Shown: positions 5,323-8,296 of the stretch, piece by piece
How the letters are laid out: the number at the start of each line of letters is the position of its first letter
Numbering within the stretch: position 1 is the stretch's first letter
Origin: Desulfobacteraceae bacterium
GTDB taxonomy: Bacteria; Desulfobacterota; Desulfobacteria; Desulfobacterales; UBA5616
Direction of reading: 5' to 3'
Assembly: GCA_030620375.1 (NCBI GenBank)
Contig: JAUXEW010000123.1
Location: 1 to 8,296, forward strand
DNA length: 8,296 bases
The notes under the pieces: model-generated
What the model was told of the DNA's origin: nothing
What the model saw: only the letters and a program-made list of their open reading frames with translations
Databases searched by the model: none
Translations under genes and position numbers: made by a program

Positions 5323-6453
5323 TTACCTCCGTAAAATTAAGGTTGAATGAAATGCGATAAAACCACCCATATTGGTTACCAGCCCGATTTGGGCATCCTT
5401 TACCTGCCGTTCACCGCAATCTCCTCTGAGTTGACTGACCACTTCCGGAATCCCGGTCCACCCCTGGAGATAGTCTTCCGATAGCATTCCACCCGAGGTG
5501 TTGGTGGGAAATTCGCCGTCTAATCCCAATCGGCCACCCTCAACAAAAGCAGCACCTTCTCCCCGTTTGCAAAATCCCATTTCTTCCAATTGGGTAATGA
5601 TATTGTGCGTTGTTGCGTCATAAAGCCCGAGCACATTAATGTCCTTATGCTTTATTCCGGCCGTTCTAAAGGCGTGTTCCCCTGAAAGCCGTGCACCGGT
5701 ATCAACCAGCGTGTTGCGTTCCACCAGATCCATCTTAACATGTCCCTGCCCGTAACCCATTATGTAAACCGGGGGTTTCGGGCAGTCTTTTGCCCGCTCC
5801 GCCGAGGTCACCACAGCAGCGCGACCGCCGTCTGACACCAGGCAGCAATCGAACAACCGTAACGGTTCGGAAATCATTCTGGAATTATGGTGGTCTTCCA
5901 TTGTCATGGGTTTGGCGTGCATCTGAGCTCTGGGGAGCATATTGGCGTGCTTTCGAAACGTAACCGCTACTTCTCCCAGTTGATCTTCGGTAGTTCCATA
6001 AAGGAGTTTATGGCGCATCGCTGCCATCGCTATTCCATGCATGGCACCGTGAAGACCGTAAGCCACAGTGGCTCCAGGGCTGCCGCGATAGGGAACTGCC
6101 GGGGCGGTTGCCGACTTTTCCACAAATGCGATCAATACGTTTTTGCATATGCCCGCTTGGATGGCCCACTGTGCAAGCTGAATCTTACAGCCGCCGGAAG
6201 CACCCATAGAATCATAATTGGCGGACATGGAAGTTTCATTGATACCTAAATCCTGCTGAAGTGTCCAGCACTGAGTCATGGGATCGGTCCAGCACAGTTC
6301 AACCAGAACGCCGTCGATGTCATGAGTTTTCATGCCTGCATCGCTTATGGCATTTGTGGAAGCTTCAAGAAACAGTTCCCTCACCGTCCAGTCCGGACAC
6401 TTTCCCTGGGGCGTGTAACCGAGACCGACGATGGCACATTCATTCTTACTCAT
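5323..6453 (-). CDS. Thiolase-fold protein, SCP-x/Ltp2 type, lacking the thiolytic Cys and His (376 aa)
   Basis: Protein of the thiolase superfamily, lipid-transfer/SCP-x branch. The N-terminal thiolase half covers about 1-210 and the C-terminal half about 225-376. In an ungapped alignment on the segment GASGGCKIQLAQWAIQAG (84-101), the nucleophilic Cys of thiolases falls on Gly84; Cys89 is five residues later. The GHP catalytic His position falls on Tyr328 (GGMLSEDYLQGW at 321-332). The C-terminal Cys motif is replaced by VTNMGG (359-364). Tyr278 (LYDATT at 277-282) lies where related aldolases have a Tyr. Loss of the thiolase residues together with retained tyrosines resembles Ltp2, which performs a retro-aldol cleavage of a 17-hydroxy steroid acyl-CoA. 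A similar C-C cleavage, or condensation, of a 3-hydroxyacyl-CoA is my inference; the ordinary label acetyl-CoA acetyltransferase would be misleading. The start has AGGAGG at 6459-6464. It lies 46 bp after the ThDP gene and is paired with the DUF35 gene. Confidence 0.88.
   Translation of the reverse strand: MSKNECAIVGLGYTPQGKCPDWTVRELFLEASTNAISDAGMKTHDIDGVLVELCWTDPMTQCWTLQQDLGINETSMSANYDSMGASGGCKIQLAQWAIQAGICKNVLIAFVEKSATAPAVPYRGSPGATVAYGLHGAMHGIAMAAMRHKLLYGTTEDQLGEVAVTFRKHANMLPRAQMHAKPMTMEDHHNSRMISEPLRLFDCCLVSDGGRAAVVTSAERAKDCPKPPVYIMGYGQGHVKMDLVERNTLVDTGARLSGEHAFRTAGIKHKDINVLGLYDATTHNIITQLEEMGFCKRGEGAAFVEGGRLGLDGEFPTNTSGGMLSEDYLQGWTGIPEVVSQLRGDCGERQVKDAQIGLVTNMGGFIAFHSTLILRR
5326..5330 (-). 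promoter_or_regulatory. Ribosome site of the DUF35 gene inside the end of the thiolase-like gene
   Basis: GGAGG on the minus strand is formed by the last two codons (CGG AGG) of the thiolase-like gene and directly abuts its TAA stop (5323-5325). It lies nine bases before the DUF35 ATG (5314-5316). This compact arrangement favours coupled synthesis of the two subunits. Confidence 0.8.
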
Positions 6454-6499
6454 AAATACCTCCTCATTGTAAAATTATGGTTTCCTTCTTACCCCTTTT

Positions 6500-8296
6500 C
6501 TAATCTTCCTTGATGGTGAAGTCCTCATCGTCCTTGATGGGCTCCCATGGATCAGGCAACCGCATGGGGGGAATATTGTACTTGTCAAACGGAAACGCTC
6601 TGCCCATAAACACACGCCGGGCTGCTTTTGCTCTTGGTGCAAGCCTGTTCCATTCCAGATGGTTCCAACTGGCAACATACGCAGGTGAGGTCAGTTGCCG
6701 GTTTTGCACCCTCGGGTCCATATGTACGTTTACAATAGCCGGGATGCCCTGCTCAGCGGATTTAAAGGCCCGCTTTAAAGCGGGTACGATTTCTGACGGC
6801 TCTGCCACATATTCTCCGTGCCCACCGAAAATGTCACAAATTTTATCATACCGCGCGTTATCCACCCCTTCCTGACCGTATTCCCGGTCTTGTTCGCCCA
6901 TGCCTTCCCAATGGGGGCCATAGACGGTATGTTTCATTCCGGTGAGCCACCCCCTGTTTTCCGTTACCAGGTAAACGATGGGCAGCTTGTGAATCAGGGC
7001 GGTCTCGTAGTCCATACCCGCGATTCCCATTCCGGCGTCTCCCATCAACGCCAAAATCGGGTGATTTTTGGCCTCGGGATCACCAAAAGCCGCACCGATT
7101 GACATTCCCACAGAATGACCGACTCCCGCGTATTCGGAGGCGTCCATCACTTGACCCGAGTAGCGGGCTTTAATAAATGCCGGTGCAAAATCGGAAATCG
7201 TATAACCGTCCAGCATTACCCGGTTCATTCCATCGTAGAGTTCCTCACACACATCCCATGCTTTCTTGGCCAGATATCCGTAATGGACCGGAGTATGATC
7301 TTTATATTTTTCCGCTTTGGCATGACGCGCTTCGAGCCCCCCCTGCTGAATCTTTCTGCAGTGTTCCGCCCATTCCGTCCGCCCTGCCGGCGGTTTTAGA
7401 TTGTTTTTCCTGATATAATCGATCATTTGCCGCATGACGATCCGAACATTTCCCACAATGGCAACGGGAGTGTTCACATGTGTCCAGATCTGCTCCCAGC
7501 CTTCATTCACCTGGATGGTGGGCGGCCATCCCATACCCCACCCGTCGAACAGACCGATTTTCATGCCCAGACTGAGTCGAATGTCGCTTTCGCCAATGGC
7601 TGCCCTGCCGGTTCGGGAATCAACATAGAGCGGGTGATTCTCGGGAAAGCACCCCCTGGCAATTCTTCGGGTCGTGACGGGAATTTGAGTCATCTCGGCA
7701 AATTCCCGGATGGCGGCCCCGGCATCCGCCCAATGAGAACCGTCACCGGCAAAAATAATCGGTTTTTGGGCTTCCCACAGCAATTTGACGGCTTTAGATA
7801 TCATGTCCGGATCACCGGCCGGAACCGGTGCTTCTCCGGTATCATCACCCCGCCATTTGGGATAATACAGGGCATGTTCTCCCATCATACCCGCAGGACC
7901 CTTTGGTGGAATTTGGCTCAACATGGTAAAAATGGGAAACTCAAGCGCCGCCGGGCCTTTCGGGTAGGACTGCATGGCCATGAAGGCTCTGGCGATATTC
8001 TGTTTGATCTGCCAGGGCGTGACGCATCGCAAGCAGAACTTGGAAATATGCCGCATCAAATCCCTTACATAGGAGGGCTGAATCGCGGGCAGATAATCGG
8101 ATTCCGGACTGTTTCCGCCCCCCAGGAAAAGGACCGGTGAATTGCTCTGATGGGCCTGTTGAATAGCACTCACTATGTTGCCTACACCCGGTCCAACCGT
8201 GGCATAGCAGACACCGGGCTTTCGGGTAACTTTGGAGTAGGCTTCGGCAGCATACCCGGCGCTCTGTTCGTGACGGACAGTGATGGTTTTAATGCC
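6500..8296 (-). CDS. ThDP-dependent lyase/decarboxylase, 2-hydroxyacyl-CoA lyase / oxalyl-CoA decarboxylase-like (N-terminus beyond the window)
   Basis: Thiamine-diphosphate enzyme with three domains; the reading frame is open to the right edge, so 598 residues are visible and perhaps 45-55 are missing. Residue numbers are for the visible part. RHEQSAGYAAEAY (8-20) carries the conserved Glu10 that activates the cofactor; VGPGVGN (34-40) follows. The central domain is about 165-330. The cofactor/metal motif is GDAG (419-422) with Asp420 and, 27 residues on, Asn447, the normal metal-ligand spacing; the usual GDG is GDA and the NN is EN. A GTG at 8173 could be mistaken for a start, but the conserved Glu lies upstream of it, so it is internal. 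After the normal domain end (about 527) there is a C-terminal extension of about 70 residues, rich in Pro, Arg and acidic residues. Oxalyl-CoA decarboxylase and 2-hydroxyacyl-CoA lyases use C-terminal tails as active-site lids, so a CoA substrate is plausible. Acetolactate synthase or sulfoacetaldehyde acetyltransferase-like activity is not excluded. Confidence 0.9.
   Translation of the reverse strand, partial: GIKTITVRHEQSAGYAAEAYSKVTRKPGVCYATVGPGVGNIVSAIQQAHQSNSPVLFLGGGNSPESDYLPAIQPSYVRDLMRHISKFCLRCVTPWQIKQNIARAFMAMQSYPKGPAALEFPIFTMLSQIPPKGPAGMMGEHALYYPKWRGDDTGEAPVPAGDPDMISKAVKLLWEAQKPIIFAGDGSHWADAGAAIREFAEMTQIPVTTRRIARGCFPENHPLYVDSRTGRAAIGESDIRLSLGMKIGLFDGWGMGWPPTIQVNEGWEQIWTHVNTPVAIVGNVRIVMRQMIDYIRKNNLKPPAGRTEWAEHCRKIQQGGLEARHAKAEKYKDHTPVHYGYLAKKAWDVCEELYDGMNRVMLDGYTISDFAPAFIKARYSGQVMDASEYAGVGHSVGMSIGAAFGDPEAKNHPILALMGDAGMGIAGMDYETALIHKLPIVYLVTENRGWLTGMKHTVYGPHWEGMGEQDREYGQEGVDNARYDKICDIFGGHGEYVAEPSEIVPALKRAFKSAEQGIPAIVNVHMDPRVQNRQLTSPAYVASWNHLEWNRLAPRAKAARRVFMGRAFPFDKYNIPPMRLPDPWEPIKDDEDFTIKED

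Noticed and set aside
6500..8173. GTG at 8171-8173 as the start of the ThDP enzyme
   Set aside because: The frame continues open to the window edge and encodes the conserved RHEQ segment with the cofactor-activating Glu and the GPGVGN motif upstream of this GTG.

Overview
The window reads as one stretch of a bacterial catabolic operon. All seven supported genes lie on the minus strand, so transcription runs from high to low coordinates. The genes have strong Shine-Dalgarno sequences and mostly short gaps (6 to 46 bp, with two longer gaps of about 130 and 202 bp). By eye the base composition is balanced. The gene content (several acyl-CoA dehydrogenases, a crotonase, a thiolase-like/DUF35 pair and a ThDP lyase), together with palindromic intergenic elements, suggests a metabolically versatile proteobacterium or an anaerobic Desulfobacterota-like organism. 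That assignment is an inference; no marker gene in the window fixes the taxon.

Layout in transcription order: (1) 8296-6500, a ThDP-dependent enzyme of the acetolactate synthase / oxalyl-CoA decarboxylase / 2-hydroxyacyl-CoA lyase superfamily, cut by the right edge of the window; (2) 6453-5323, a thiolase-fold protein of the SCP-x/Ltp2 type that lacks the usual catalytic Cys and His; (3) 5316-4891, a stand-alone DUF35 zinc-ribbon/OB-fold protein, six bases downstream and probably its partner; (4) 4758-3970, a crotonase-fold enoyl-CoA hydratase with both catalytic glutamates; (5-7) 3767-2574, 2554-1352 and 1315-182, three acyl-CoA dehydrogenases. The first two of these are close paralogues, and the third belongs to a different, smaller subfamily. 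The operon ends at a bidirectional rho-independent terminator (110-142). Beyond it, a 30-bp tandem repeat of hairpins (1-90) runs to the left edge.

How the genes could work together (inference): the dehydrogenases desaturate a branched or ring-linked acyl-CoA, and the crotonase hydrates it. The thiolase-like/DUF35 pair then cleaves the 3-hydroxyacyl-CoA by retro-aldol chemistry, as Ltp2 with the DUF35 part of ChsH2 does in steroid side-chain degradation, rather than by thiolysis. The ThDP enzyme would add a second C-C bond-breaking or bond-forming step, for example on a 2-hydroxyacyl-CoA. The substrate cannot be read from the sequence. The combination of a ThDP lyase with a non-thiolytic thiolase/DUF35 pair and three unequal acyl-CoA dehydrogenases is the most interesting aspect of the window.
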